Source: Leptospira sp. (GTDB lineage Bacteria; Spirochaetota; Leptospiria; Leptospirales; Leptospiraceae). From it: a stretch of DNA of 8,887 bases. The DNA lies in the NCBI GenBank assembly GCA_025457985.1, contig JALOTI010000052.1, forward strand, positions 1 to 8,887, in the 5' to 3' direction. Positions 1 to 6,686 of the stretch are shown here, piece by piece (the first letter of the stretch is position 1; every line of letters begins with the position of its first letter). The notes below the pieces were generated by a model. The model did no database searches, had not been told where the DNA came from, and worked only from the letters and a program-made list of their open reading frames with translations. The translations under genes and the position numbers were made by a program.

Positions 1-1157
1 ATGCCTTCATTTTTAGCCAATAATTCAGTCATATACATTTTGTCATAGGATACTCGGTCTTGGTGTTGTTCCAAACGATTCATTCTAGCACCAATGGTGG
101 AACGATGACGTAGGATATTTTCAAGCGCCAAATCTAAATCGCCCAAATCCCTACCTCCAATTCGCTCTTGGTCTTTTTGGATGAGGTCGTTCCGGAGTTG
201 AATTAGAGTATCGAATACCGACAGTCCAGTAACCGTAGCCGACTTAGAGTAGTTATTTGGTGGTTCGCTTGCACTTGGTTCAATGAGTCCAATATCCCGA
301 AGGACGGTTCCACCATCCACATCTTCCAACCAAATTTGATGAGGAGCCGTTGAAGATATGGAAATATTATCTTGAGCTAACTTACTTGCTTTTACCTCTA
401 AAGGTGCATTGTTGATTTTATCAATGATATCATCAATCGTATCTCCAACGGATATATGAATCTCCACACCATCAATTTTAAATTTTTGGTCAGAAGTTGC
501 TTGGTAGGCAGAGTTATCTACTTTAGAAGTTACACTAACGTTTGTTCCCCAAAAAACTTTATTTCCAGGTATTGTAATTGGAATGTATTCTCCCTTTTCA
601 ATTTCCCTTAATTGTTCGCCAATGTTACCACGGTATTCTACACCTACATATTGGTTTTTTAATTCAAGTCCTTGGAGACCCTTAATTTTAGATTCAATTG
701 GTTCAAAAGGAGGTCTTTCTATCACATGTCCACCAAACAAAGGTTGTCCGGTAGCATCTCTAGAATTCGCTAGGTCGACAATCGCTCTGAGATGTTGGTC
801 TATTTCCTTTCCAATCGCTACTTCCAGTTCAAATCCTTTGTCACCTTGGTAGATCCCGTTTCCGGCTTGAACTGTCAGAACACGAACTCTTTGAAAAATT
901 TCACCCATCTTATCTAAAACCCCATCAATTTGTTGGAGTCTTTGATAGCCATCCCCTATATTCTCTTCATATTGAGAAAGTTCGTTGAGCCTAGACCGAA
1001 AGTACATTTGGTTCGTAGCTGCGCCAGGGTCGTCGGATGGCTTTCGTATCTTCAGACCTGTCCCAAGTTGGTTTTGGGTTTCATCCATCGCTACTTGGTG
1101 CCGATTTAGGTTTCGCACCAAAGAATTATTTTGCATCATATTTGTGATACGAATCAT
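1..1157 (-). CDS. flgL: FlgL, flagellar hook-filament junction protein 3 (HAP3), C-terminus cut by window edge
   Basis: FlgL forms, with FlgK, the junction between hook and flagellin filament; it is exported by the flagellar type III system. The reading frame from the ATG at 1157 stays open for 385 codons to the window edge. The N-terminus reads MIRITNMMQNNSLVRNLNR, followed by QLGTG and the conserved PSDDP at residues 40-44, typical of the flagellin/FlgL D0-D1 coiled coil. A C-terminal helical segment containing IGARMNRLE is still present, so only the last few tens of residues should be missing. It is longer than the E. coli protein (about 317 aa), with the extra length in the middle domain. 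The start lies 1 nt after the flgK stop (TAG-T-ATG), implying translational coupling; only a weak AGGT-like ribosome site precedes it. The annotation is secure. In other leptospires fliW and csrA commonly follow, but that lies outside this window. Confidence 0.95.
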   Translation of the reverse strand, partial: MIRITNMMQNNSLVRNLNRHQVAMDETQNQLGTGLKIRKPSDDPGAATNQMYFRSRLNELSQYEENIGDGYQRLQQIDGVLDKMGEIFQRVRVLTVQAGNGIYQGDKGFELEVAIGKEIDQHLRAIVDLANSRDATGQPLFGGHVIERPPFEPIESKIKGLQGLELKNQYVGVEYRGNIGEQLREIEKGEYIPITIPGNKVFWGTNVSVTSKVDNSAYQATSDQKFKIDGVEIHISVGDTIDDIIDKINNAPLEVKASKLAQDNISISSTAPHQIWLEDVDGGTVLRDIGLIEPSASEPPNNYSKSATVTGLSVFDTLIQLRNDLIQKDQERIGGRDLGDLDLALENILRHRSTIGARMNRLEQHQDRVSYDKMYMTELLAKNEG

Positions 1158-1158
1158 A

Positions 1159-3072
1159 CTATGCACCTAACCTATTGATAATTGTGTCTAACATATCGTT
1201 CATAGTCGAAATCATACGAGCGGCGGCATTATACGATTGTTGAAACTGAACCATATTCGCCATTTCCTCATCCAAATTTACTCCCATCACAGATTGGCGC
1301 ATATTTTCCAATTCCACCATGAGTTCATTTTGGGTGTTGTATTCCTGTTTCGCCTCTCTAGCTTCCGTTCCTAATTTGGAAATAAGTGAGTTATAAAAGT
1401 CATCCGTTGTTTTGGAATAATCAAACATCACTGGTTTTTCACGCAATGCAGCTGCTATAAGCAGTGCATTCGAACCGTCTTTTTGTCCGTTAGGCGAATT
1501 ATAGTCACCAGATCCATTCACATCCTTCCCACGAGCCGCCGCTATATTTGCTGGGTTGTTTCTTACTTCCTGAGACATTTTAAAAAAGGAAGAAGGGTGG
1601 TACATAGGAGTAAGAGTGATATCTTCAGAATTTGCCTGGAATTTATTAATCTCTCCAATCTTTCTATAGTCAAAAGAACCAGCAACACCCGAAGCAGAGA
1701 GGATTCCCGTCAGACCAACCAAAAGCTCTCCAGAATCTTCTAAATGCCGGATCATAAAATTCTCTTTTTTGTCGTGTGGATTTGTAGTTCCTTTTAGCGC
1801 CAACTGGTTGTCATGTGACATATAAGCAACCACACCTGTTTCGGAACGATTGATCCTTTTGATAACAGCATTCAAAGTATCATCCTTTGAATACGGAACC
1901 AGTACCTCTGTTTCGCCTCCTTCCGATGGTTTTAAAAATCGTAGGGTACCTGTTATACCTATGGGACGATCTGGATCGATAGATGTTCTTCCTGTTACTC
2001 GAAAGATTGCTGATTTATCATTCAGACCGTCTCCGTCTGTATCAATTTCTCCAAAGGTGTTTGTAGCAAGAGAACGTGTTTCAAAAAAATTTAGATTTGT
2101 CTTTCCATTCAAACCAAATCCATCTTTGTGGATTTCGTTGATTACATCCATTGCATTGATCGCAAGAGCATCTACCGCGTTGATTTTTTCCACGAGGATT
2201 CGATCTCTGATTTCATATAGACCTTGTATACTGCCTTTTTTTAATAAGACTTTATTTCCAGTTTCTGCCCATTTTAAATCTAAAAGTCCATCGTTGTTTG
2301 GATTTCCAACCAAATCAATTTTGTGAACCTTTTGGCCTTGGACGAGAATCTGCTGGCCAACAAAAACCATGAGTTCATCTTCATCACTTCTACCAATAGT
2401 TATATCAACCATTCCAGATAGTTCCTGGAGCATCGCATCCCTTCTATCGAGAAGATCGTTTGGATTATCGCCTAGAGCTTGCGATTTGGTTATTTTTTCA
2501 TTTAAGCTTTTTATGCTTTCTGCAATTGTATTGAGATGATTTACCTTTGATTCAATTTCTCGATTGGACTGTTCGCGTAGGAGATTGAGTTTTCTGTAAA
2601 CATCTTCCATCCTTGAGCCAAGTGCTTCCGCCTTTTCTTGTACCACTGATCTATGAGCCGTTTCTTCTGGATAATTGGAGAGATCCTCCCATGCAGACCA
2701 GAAATCATCCATCATTGACCTGAGAGTATTACCAGTCGGTTCGTTAAAAACTGTTTCTACCTGATATAGATAGTCATTCTTTTTTCCCCAATAGTCCTTT
2801 ATGGATGATGAATCGATGATCCGATCATCAATAAAGTGATCCCTTACACGTTCTATTTCGGCAACTTTTGCACCCTGTCCAATTTGGCCCGCTACCTCAG
2901 CTCTATTTAGTGCTGGTTCATATATCGGATCCATTGTGTTCATTACAACACGTTGTCTCGCATAATGCTTATTATCCGCATTGGAAATATTATGACCTGT
3001 TGTTTGGATCGCTTGTTGGTGGACAGATAGTCCCCGTTTTCCGATTTCAATTCCCTGAAATGTTGATCCCAT
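1159..3072 (-). CDS. flgK: FlgK, flagellar hook-associated protein 1 (HAP1)
   Basis: FlgK is the first hook-filament junction protein, assembled on the hook tip before FlgL and flagellin. The 637-aa product has the FlgK/FlgE-type N-terminus (residues 1-45, with [20 protein letters not shown]) and the diagnostic C-terminus: [22 protein letters not shown] at about 598-619, then a terminal helix ending in NRLGA. The usual GD-N-SNALLIA element is at about 522-541. Enterobacterial FlgK is about 550 aa; the extra length lies in the central region (about 250-480). That region also holds an acidic DxDxDGxxD loop at 344-352. The ATG at 3072 has a strong AGGAG ribosome site at 3079-3083, and the flgN stop codon (3082-3084) lies inside that TAGGAG, so translation of the two genes is coupled. 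The order flgN-flgK-flgL supports the call. Confidence 0.97.
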   Translation of the reverse strand: MGSTFQGIEIGKRGLSVHQQAIQTTGHNISNADNKHYARQRVVMNTMDPIYEPALNRAEVAGQIGQGAKVAEIERVRDHFIDDRIIDSSSIKDYWGKKNDYLYQVETVFNEPTGNTLRSMMDDFWSAWEDLSNYPEETAHRSVVQEKAEALGSRMEDVYRKLNLLREQSNREIESKVNHLNTIAESIKSLNEKITKSQALGDNPNDLLDRRDAMLQELSGMVDITIGRSDEDELMVFVGQQILVQGQKVHKIDLVGNPNNDGLLDLKWAETGNKVLLKKGSIQGLYEIRDRILVEKINAVDALAINAMDVINEIHKDGFGLNGKTNLNFFETRSLATNTFGEIDTDGDGLNDKSAIFRVTGRTSIDPDRPIGITGTLRFLKPSEGGETEVLVPYSKDDTLNAVIKRINRSETGVVAYMSHDNQLALKGTTNPHDKKENFMIRHLEDSGELLVGLTGILSASGVAGSFDYRKIGEINKFQANSEDITLTPMYHPSSFFKMSQEVRNNPANIAAARGKDVNGSGDYNSPNGQKDGSNALLIAAALREKPVMFDYSKTTDDFYNSLISKLGTEAREAKQEYNTQNELMVELENMRQSVMGVNLDEEMANMVQFQQSYNAAARMISTMNDMLDTIINRLGA

Positions 3073-3078
3073 ACGATA

Positions 3079-3083
3079 CTCCT
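3079..3083 (-). promoter_or_regulatory. Ribosome binding site of flgK, overlapping the flgN stop
   Basis: AGGAG on the minus strand, 6 nt before the flgK ATG at 3072. It overlaps the flgN TAG stop (3082-3084) in the string TAGGAG, so terminating flgN ribosomes arrive on the flgK initiation site. This supports the chosen flgK start and translational coupling. Confidence 0.75.
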
Positions 3084-3594
3084 AGGCAGTTGCGTTCAAA
3101 ATGACCGCACCTTTTTGGCCCTGCCCTCGCCTTGTTGGTTGTTTGTGTGAAGTGTAAACTTTTTCTTTATTTTGCTCTTGCAATGAGTCGATTGTGTTTT
3201 GCAAAAACTCTTTTTTTGTTTTTAGTATTTTCTCATTTAGTAAAATAGCTTCTTTAAGGTCTGCGACTACAGATTTTAATTCCAGAGCAAATCCTTTCAG
3301 TTTGAAATTTGAGTCTCTATCAATTTGGTTCAAAAAATTCGTAAGTGTGATACTTGGCTCCAATCGAGTCAATTTTTCTCGTTCATAGACTTCTTCGATT
3401 GCTTTCATCCGAACTCGCTCCAATTCAGATGCTTCCACCATAATATGGTAACTATCCTTAACAAAAAGTTCTAGGGATTTGCCGTCTGCAGAATGGATTG
3501 CGGCCTTTTTTTTGCCTTCCAATTCCAGAAGGCGTCTGTAACAGTCGATTTCAGAGGCAAATAAACCTCTTAGTGATTCTACCCAATCCTGCAT
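3082..3594 (-). CDS. flgN: FlgN-family flagellar export chaperone for FlgK/FlgL
   Basis: Small cytoplasmic chaperone expected to hold FlgK and FlgL export-competent and deliver them to the flagellar type III export gate. The 170-aa product is almost entirely helical and charged. It has a heptad-like segment at about 15-145 and a flexible basic tail (about 146-163, TSHKQPTRRGQGQKG) ending in VILNATA, a tail type seen in FlgN proteins. Sequence identity across FlgN is always low, so the call rests on length, helical character, tail and position directly before flgK. The ATG at 3594 is preceded by AAGGA (3601-3605) with 6-nt spacing. It is the first gene of the minus-strand operon, and a sigma-28-like promoter lies immediately upstream. 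Confidence 0.85.
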   Translation of the reverse strand: MQDWVESLRGLFASEIDCYRRLLELEGKKKAAIHSADGKSLELFVKDSYHIMVEASELERVRMKAIEEVYEREKLTRLEPSITLTNFLNQIDRDSNFKLKGFALELKSVVADLKEAILLNEKILKTKKEFLQNTIDSLQEQNKEKVYTSHKQPTRRGQGQKGAVILNATA

Positions 3595-3617
3595 GCGAAT
3601 TCCTTTTCCTCTATGGG

Positions 3618-3635
3618 TAGAATCGACGGATTCTA
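3618..3635. repeat. Perfect 7-bp inverted repeat between flgN and the DUF1289 gene
   Basis: TAGAATC-GACG-GATTCTA, with 7-bp arms and a 4-bp centre. It lies in the 86-bp divergent gap and overlaps the -10 part of the candidate flagellar promoter. It could be an operator for a dimeric regulator or a small hairpin; function is unknown. Confidence 0.5.
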
Positions 3636-3646
3636 AAACATGCTTA
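3620..3646 (-). promoter_or_regulatory. Candidate sigma-28 (FliA) promoter for flgN-flgK-flgL
   Basis: On the minus strand TAAG (3646-3643), a 15-nt spacer and GTCGATTC (3627-3620) match the FliA consensus TAAA-N15-GCCGATAA at 3 of 4 and 5 of 8 positions, with exact spacing. It ends 25 nt before the flgN ATG, leaving room for a short leader carrying AAGGA. Late-class control of flgN/flgK/flgL is expected from other bacteria. The match is imperfect and was found by eye. Confidence 0.4.
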
Positions 3647-3680
3647 GGAAAATTTATAAAAATTTACTATTTTTGATCCT

Positions 3681-3860
3681 ATGTCACTAAAATCACCCTG
3701 CACAAAAATTTGTATGATAGATCCGGATTCTGGGCTTTGTTTGGGATGCGGTAGAACTTTGGAAGAGATCGGTCGTTGGTCTGGGATGTCGGAAGAGGAA
3801 AAAAGGCAGATTTGGGAGGAACTCCCCCGTAGGCAAAAAGACCTAACGGGGAATTCCTAA
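3681..3860 (+). CDS. DUF1289 small Cys4 protein
   Basis: A 59-aa protein whose sequence reads as a complete DUF1289 domain: SPCTKICMIDPDSGLCLGCG followed by RTLEEIGRWSGMSEEEKRQIW. The four cysteines C7, C11, C20 and C23 (C-x3-C-x8-C-x2-C) are the family hallmark and probably bind an iron-sulphur cluster or zinc; no function is established for the family. The ATG at 3681 is the only sensible start: no in-frame ATG, GTG or TTG lies just upstream, and the family motif begins at residue 5. No clear ribosome site precedes it, so a short or absent leader is possible; TATAAA (3655-3660) and TACTAT (3665-3670) could be -10 elements. It is divergent from flgN and ends 7 nt from the end of the convergent zinc-finger-like gene. 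Confidence 0.88.
   Translation: MSLKSPCTKICMIDPDSGLCLGCGRTLEEIGRWSGMSEEEKRQIWEELPRRQKDLTGNS
3825..3851. terminator. GC-rich hairpin at the convergent gene ends (possible terminator)
   Basis: CCCCGT (3825-3830) pairs with ACGGGG (3846-3851), and AGG (3831-3833) pairs with CCT (3842-3844) across one bulged base; the loop is CAAAAAGA. It lies in the last codons of the DUF1289 gene and just beyond the stop of the convergent gene. A T-rich run follows on the plus strand only after about 17 nt, so it is not a classical intrinsic terminator. Confidence 0.3.
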
Positions 3861-3867
3861 GTCAGCT

Positions 3868-4155
3868 TTATTTTTTGCTTTTATCGATTTTGTTTCTGTG
3901 TTCCTCACAAAGTCGGTACAGTGTATTTGTTGATGGATTCTTTTTAGTTACTTTTTTTCCACATACAATGCAAAGACCTTGAGCCCTTCTTCGTTTGTAG
4001 AGCAATTGAACTCTCTCTGCACCAGATAGATTGTATTTGCTGATTTGAAGTCGAACTCCCTTTACCAAGTAACTTCCGATGGCTGCCTCTTCGCCTTTTT
4101 TTAGTTCGGCAAAGATTTTCCCCAGTTCTTCTGGTTTGATAGATTTTGGCTTCAT
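3868..4155 (-). CDS. Small putative zinc-binding protein with CxxC/CxxH motif
   Basis: A 95-aa basic protein of unknown function. The N-terminal half (1-50) looks helical. The C-terminal part has a lysine/arginine-rich stretch (54-58), then C62-x2-C65, a 17-residue loop, and C83-x2-H86. This spacing suggests one structural zinc site, and the RRRAQGLCIVCGKK context resembles small treble-clef or ribbon-like motifs. Nucleic-acid or ribosome binding would fit the charge, but is a guess. The ATG at 4155 is well supported: GGAG within ctcct at 4161-4165 (minus strand) sits about 5 nt upstream. It converges with the DUF1289 gene, another Cys-rich small protein, with 7 nt between stop codons. Confidence 0.8.
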   Translation of the reverse strand: MKPKSIKPEELGKIFAELKKGEEAAIGSYLVKGVRLQISKYNLSGAERVQLLYKRRRAQGLCIVCGKKVTKKNPSTNTLYRLCEEHRNKIDKSKK

Positions 4156-4213
4156 ACTTTCTCCTGCTAGCTTTCCTTGATTAACTCTCTGTTAGATTTT
4201 TAAATGTTAATGC

Positions 4214-4241
4214 AGATTAGGTAGTACCTTCTAACGTGCAA
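4214..4241 (-). promoter_or_regulatory. Possible promoter of the small zinc-binding protein gene, with a palindrome in the spacer
   Basis: On the minus strand TTGCAC (4241-4236), a 16-nt spacer and TAATCT (4219-4214) make a sigma-70-like candidate about 58 nt before the ATG at 4155. The spacer carries the palindrome AGGTA-g-TACCT (4219-4229). The -10 match is weak. Confidence 0.25.
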
Positions 4242-4301
4242 CAATTTTTTAAATATATGATCTTTTCATGCGTACAATCTGACTCATGGATGGAAATTTC
4301 T

Positions 4302-4329
4302 TTGATTGATTCTAATTCTTGTTTATATT
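4302..4329 (+). promoter_or_regulatory. Possible promoter of the Mpo1-like/lipoprotein gene pair
   Basis: TTGATT (4302-4307), a 16-nt spacer and TATATT (4324-4329), about 50 nt before the ATG at 4381. The whole 4156-4380 gap is AT-rich and holds no credible gene, so promoters for both flanking genes should be here. The call is by eye and this low-GC sequence gives many chance matches. Confidence 0.3.
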
Positions 4330-4380
4330 TTTGTCTTGGCAGACGTTTTTTTTTAGATTAGAATTTTTCATGAGGATTTT

Positions 4381-4683
4381 ATGGACAAAGAATATAAATC
4401 ACTTTCAGAATTTTTCCCATTCTATATGCAAGAGCATAGTCATCCAGTTAATCGAGCTCTCCACTTCATTGGCACCAGCCTCGCCCTAGGATGTATACTT
4501 TCGTTTTTCGCTACATTCAAATTTTATATATTAGTACTTGCGCTAGTATCAGGATACTTTTTTGCCTGGATTGGGCATTTTTTCATTCAAAAAAATCGAC
4601 CCGCAACCTTTAAATACCCATTTTATTCTTTTGTGTCAGATTGGATTATGTATGCAAAAATGCTCACAGGAAAGATTAAATAA
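4381..4683 (+). CDS. Mpo1-like (DUF962) membrane protein
   Basis: A 100-aa integral membrane protein matching DUF962. The signature E18-H19-x2-P22-x-N24-R25-x2-H28-FIGT lies near the N-terminus. The second block W63-I-G-H66 followed by K71-N-R-P-A-T-F77 and YPFYSFVSDWIMY is near the C-terminus. Two hydrophobic segments (about 27-45 and 48-70) lie between the motifs. The yeast relative Mpo1 is an iron-dependent dioxygenase that shortens 2-hydroxy fatty acids, and the conserved histidines (19, 28, 66) are candidate metal ligands. Activity of the bacterial proteins is not established, so the function is inferred. The ATG at 4381 has GAGGA about 6 nt upstream. The lipoprotein gene follows after 3 nt, so they are probably co-transcribed. 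Confidence 0.9.
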   Translation: MDKEYKSLSEFFPFYMQEHSHPVNRALHFIGTSLALGCILSFFATFKFYILVLALVSGYFFAWIGHFFIQKNRPATFKYPFYSFVSDWIMYAKMLTGKIK

Positions 4684-4686
4684 AAG

Positions 4687-5304
4687 ATGGGCTCAATGAA
4701 ATTCATCAAATCAATTGGCCTCATCCTTCTAGTTTTAGGAATTGTCCTTATACTTCCCAATTGCAAAGAAAAACCTGTGAGTTTGGCAGATATCAGTTCG
4801 TATCAATCCGAATTCAATGGGAGTAATTTGGAGTTTGGTGCAAAGTATCTTCCAATCGTGTTAGGCAGTCATTTCAAATCTATGGAAGAAGGAATTGATG
4901 CCAATAAAAAGAAAGAGATCCACGTAATTTACGGTGGAAGTACTGCACTTACATTTACCGATCAGAAAGAGTATCAAAATTATACCATCTCCTTTCACAA
5001 ACTGATACTCCTACGAATGGCAACCCTGCTAAAAGTATCTTCGACCGACAACTACTCTCTGAGTCTTTCTAAGCCATTTTTTGTGAAAGGTGAAACGAAC
5101 CCCGAAACAGATATCCAAGAATTTGAAGTTTTCAGAACAACCATTTCCAAAGAAAAAATAGATTCAATTCTTATAAAATATAATAATTGGAATGTTATGG
5201 AAAACCCAAAAATAGATTCCGAAGTTTGGCAGAAAATTTCCAAGGAGATTGAAGAAAGTTGGATCGTTGAGTTGAATGAACTGTCAAGAGTTAGTCTGGA
5301 ATAA
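4687..5304 (+). CDS. Putative lipoprotein of unknown function
   Basis: A 205-aa product that I do not recognise beyond its export signal. The N-terminus has lysines, a hydrophobic core ([13 protein letters not shown]) and then LPNC, with C26 as the likely lipidated residue under the relaxed spirochaetal lipobox. The mature part begins with the charged residues KEKP. It is a hydrophilic mixed alpha/beta protein with no recognisable catalytic motif. Two starts are possible: ATG 4687 or ATG 4696. The latter gives a more standard signal peptide (MKFIKS..., Cys at residue 23). Neither has a strong ribosome site; AGGAAAG lies at the end of the upstream gene. The 3' end overlaps the end of the convergent aat gene by 14 bp. 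It is probably anchored in the inner or outer membrane. Confidence 0.75.
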   Translation: MGSMKFIKSIGLILLVLGIVLILPNCKEKPVSLADISSYQSEFNGSNLEFGAKYLPIVLGSHFKSMEEGIDANKKKEIHVIYGGSTALTFTDQKEYQNYTISFHKLILLRMATLLKVSSTDNYSLSLSKPFFVKGETNPETDIQEFEVFRTTISKEKIDSILIKYNNWNVMENPKIDSEVWQKISKEIEESWIVELNELSRVSLE

Positions 5305-5947
5305 CCCAAATCTTGGGATCTTGAACTGCATTTTCTAGCCGGTTCAGATAGTTCAATTTAGGAATTTCATACGCTCCTAACTCCCAAGTCACATGATTGA
5401 GTTGTTGGGTGTCAAACAACTCAAATCCGCTCTTCCTCAACTTATCGAATAAGTGGAATAAGCCGATTTTTCCTGCATCAGATTCAAAGGAAAACATACT
5501 CTCTCCTGCAAAGAATCGACCTATGGCTACTCCGTATACTCCACCAACCAACTCTTCCTTCTGATTCCAAACCTCTATACTATGAGCATATCCTAATTTA
5601 TGAAATTCCGAATATCCTCGGAAAAATCCAGAAGTGATCCAAGTATTGTCTCTTTCTCTGTAGGAGCATCCTTCCATAACTTGGCGGAAGGCTTGGTTAA
5701 ATGAAATTCGATATCTGTTTTGTCTTATTTTTCTCTGGACAGTTTTTGAGAAATGAACCCGCTCTAAATCAAAAATTGCCCTCGGGTCCAGGCTATACCA
5801 ACGGATGGGATCCTCGGACCATGGGAAGATCCCATGTGTGTATGCATATAACAACCTGTCGGGAGAAAAATCTCCTCCGACAGCGACAAGATCTTCCCTA
5901 CTTGTTTTTGGATCTTTAAAAAACTGTTCAAAATTTCTTTGGGTCAA
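5291..5947 (-). CDS. aat: Leucyl/phenylalanyl-tRNA-protein transferase
   Basis: Aat transfers Leu or Phe from aminoacyl-tRNA to N-terminal Arg or Lys of proteins, marking them for ClpS/ClpAP degradation (bacterial N-degron pathway); it acts in the cytoplasm. The 218-aa product is close to the family length (E. coli 234). It shows the blocks [22 protein letters not shown] (22-43), TWI (102-104), [10 protein letters not shown] (118-127), LVGGVYGVA (133-141) and GESMFS (148-153), and ends with [15 protein letters not shown]149 and D179 align with the catalytic-site Glu156 and Asp186 of the E. coli enzyme. The start is TTG at 5947, sharing TTGA with the upstream stop (4-bp overlap). No ATG precedes the conserved N-terminal block, so TTG is the best choice. 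The gene also overlaps the convergent lipoprotein gene by 14 bp at its 3' end. Confidence 0.96.
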   Translation of the reverse strand: MTQRNFEQFFKDPKTSREDLVAVGGDFSPDRLLYAYTHGIFPWSEDPIRWYSLDPRAIFDLERVHFSKTVQRKIRQNRYRISFNQAFRQVMEGCSYRERDNTWITSGFFRGYSEFHKLGYAHSIEVWNQKEELVGGVYGVAIGRFFAGESMFSFESDAGKIGLFHLFDKLRKSGFELFDTQQLNHVTWELGAYEIPKLNYLNRLENAVQDPKIWVIPD

Positions 5948-6675
5948 TCTTCCAGAATGTCCTTGGGATAATCGTACGTGATTTTTACCTTTAGGCTCTT
6001 TCCATTTTCATCGTTGATATTGGATAGACCATCAAACTGTAAAATTCGCCTGGTTTGAAAATCATAAACTAACAAAAATGGATTCACAACTTTTTTCAGA
6101 ATAAAATTATCGATTTCTAATTTTAGATACAGTGCCTTTCTTCCCTTCCAATCACCCTCACGCACTTTTTGAACGGCAAATTGATAGTCATCCAGCTGGA
6201 TAGGCGCAACAAAATGAAACCGCATACGTTCCCCTGCGGCTAATTGGTCCCAATTGTTTCTTACATAATAGTCAAAACCACCATCCATCACGGCTGGAGT
6301 TTTTGGTGTGTAAGTTCTCTCCTGCAGCTCGTCTTCTGTCTTGCGTTTGGCGAACAAGCGAACTTGTTTTCCCTTTACGTCAGCACCTTCCGTATATCCA
6401 TCTCGAAAGTCTTCCGTTTTGAAAGTCGGAAGTTCAGGGTTGTTTTTAAACTCTATGTATTTCGATCCAAAAACCTTACCGGACGCGTCCTTGTATAGAA
6501 TTTTAGAGAACATATGTTTGCCGTTATTATAATACTCCTCATGATTGTCAGAGTATAAGTATGCGCCTGTCTTCAGGTCATAGGCTCTACCATTGTACCT
6601 GTACTTCGGTTTTTCTGCATATATGGGTAAAAAGAATGGAAAAACTATGGCAAGAATTAGGGTTTTACGTATCAT
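5944..6675 (-). CDS. Secreted protein of unknown function
   Basis: A 243-aa protein with a classical Sec signal peptide: basic MIRK, hydrophobic core [13 protein letters not shown], and a probable cleavage after YA at residue 20 (mature EKPKYRY...). There is no cysteine at the cleavage site, so it should be a soluble periplasmic or outer-membrane-associated protein. The mature part starts with [19 protein letters not shown] and later has a beta-rich region including [12 protein letters not shown] and a C-terminal [13 protein letters not shown]. This suggests an antiparallel beta fold, but I cannot assign a family or activity. It lies directly upstream of aat with a 4-nt overlap and is therefore probably co-transcribed. 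Its ATG is only 11 bp from the divergent ATG at 6687, and no Shine-Dalgarno sequence precedes it. Confidence 0.8.
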   Translation of the reverse strand: MIRKTLILAIVFPFFLPIYAEKPKYRYNGRAYDLKTGAYLYSDNHEEYYNNGKHMFSKILYKDASGKVFGSKYIEFKNNPELPTFKTEDFRDGYTEGADVKGKQVRLFAKRKTEDELQERTYTPKTPAVMDGGFDYYVRNNWDQLAAGERMRFHFVAPIQLDDYQFAVQKVREGDWKGRKALYLKLEIDNFILKKVVNPFLLVYDFQTRRILQFDGLSNINDENGKSLKVKITYDYPKDILED

Positions 6676-6686
6676 ACTAATTAGAC

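Noticed and set aside
1483..2326. Plus-strand open frames of 86 and 158 codons opposite flgK, and similar ones opposite flgL
   Set aside because: They lie fully antisense to conserved flagellar genes and their translations show no family features.
4156..4380. Possible small gene in the 225-bp gap
   Set aside because: All ATG frames end within a few codons; the stretch fits a divergent AT-rich promoter region.
517..4655. Second calcium-like string DVNGSGDYN near residue 517 of FlgK (genomic about 1498-1524)
   Set aside because: It overlaps the standard GD-N-xNAL element common to FlgK proteins, so it needs no metal-binding explanation.
5052..5309. Minus-strand 85-codon frame inside the lipoprotein gene
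   Set aside because: Antisense shadow without recognisable features; the plus frame has a signal peptide and lipobox.
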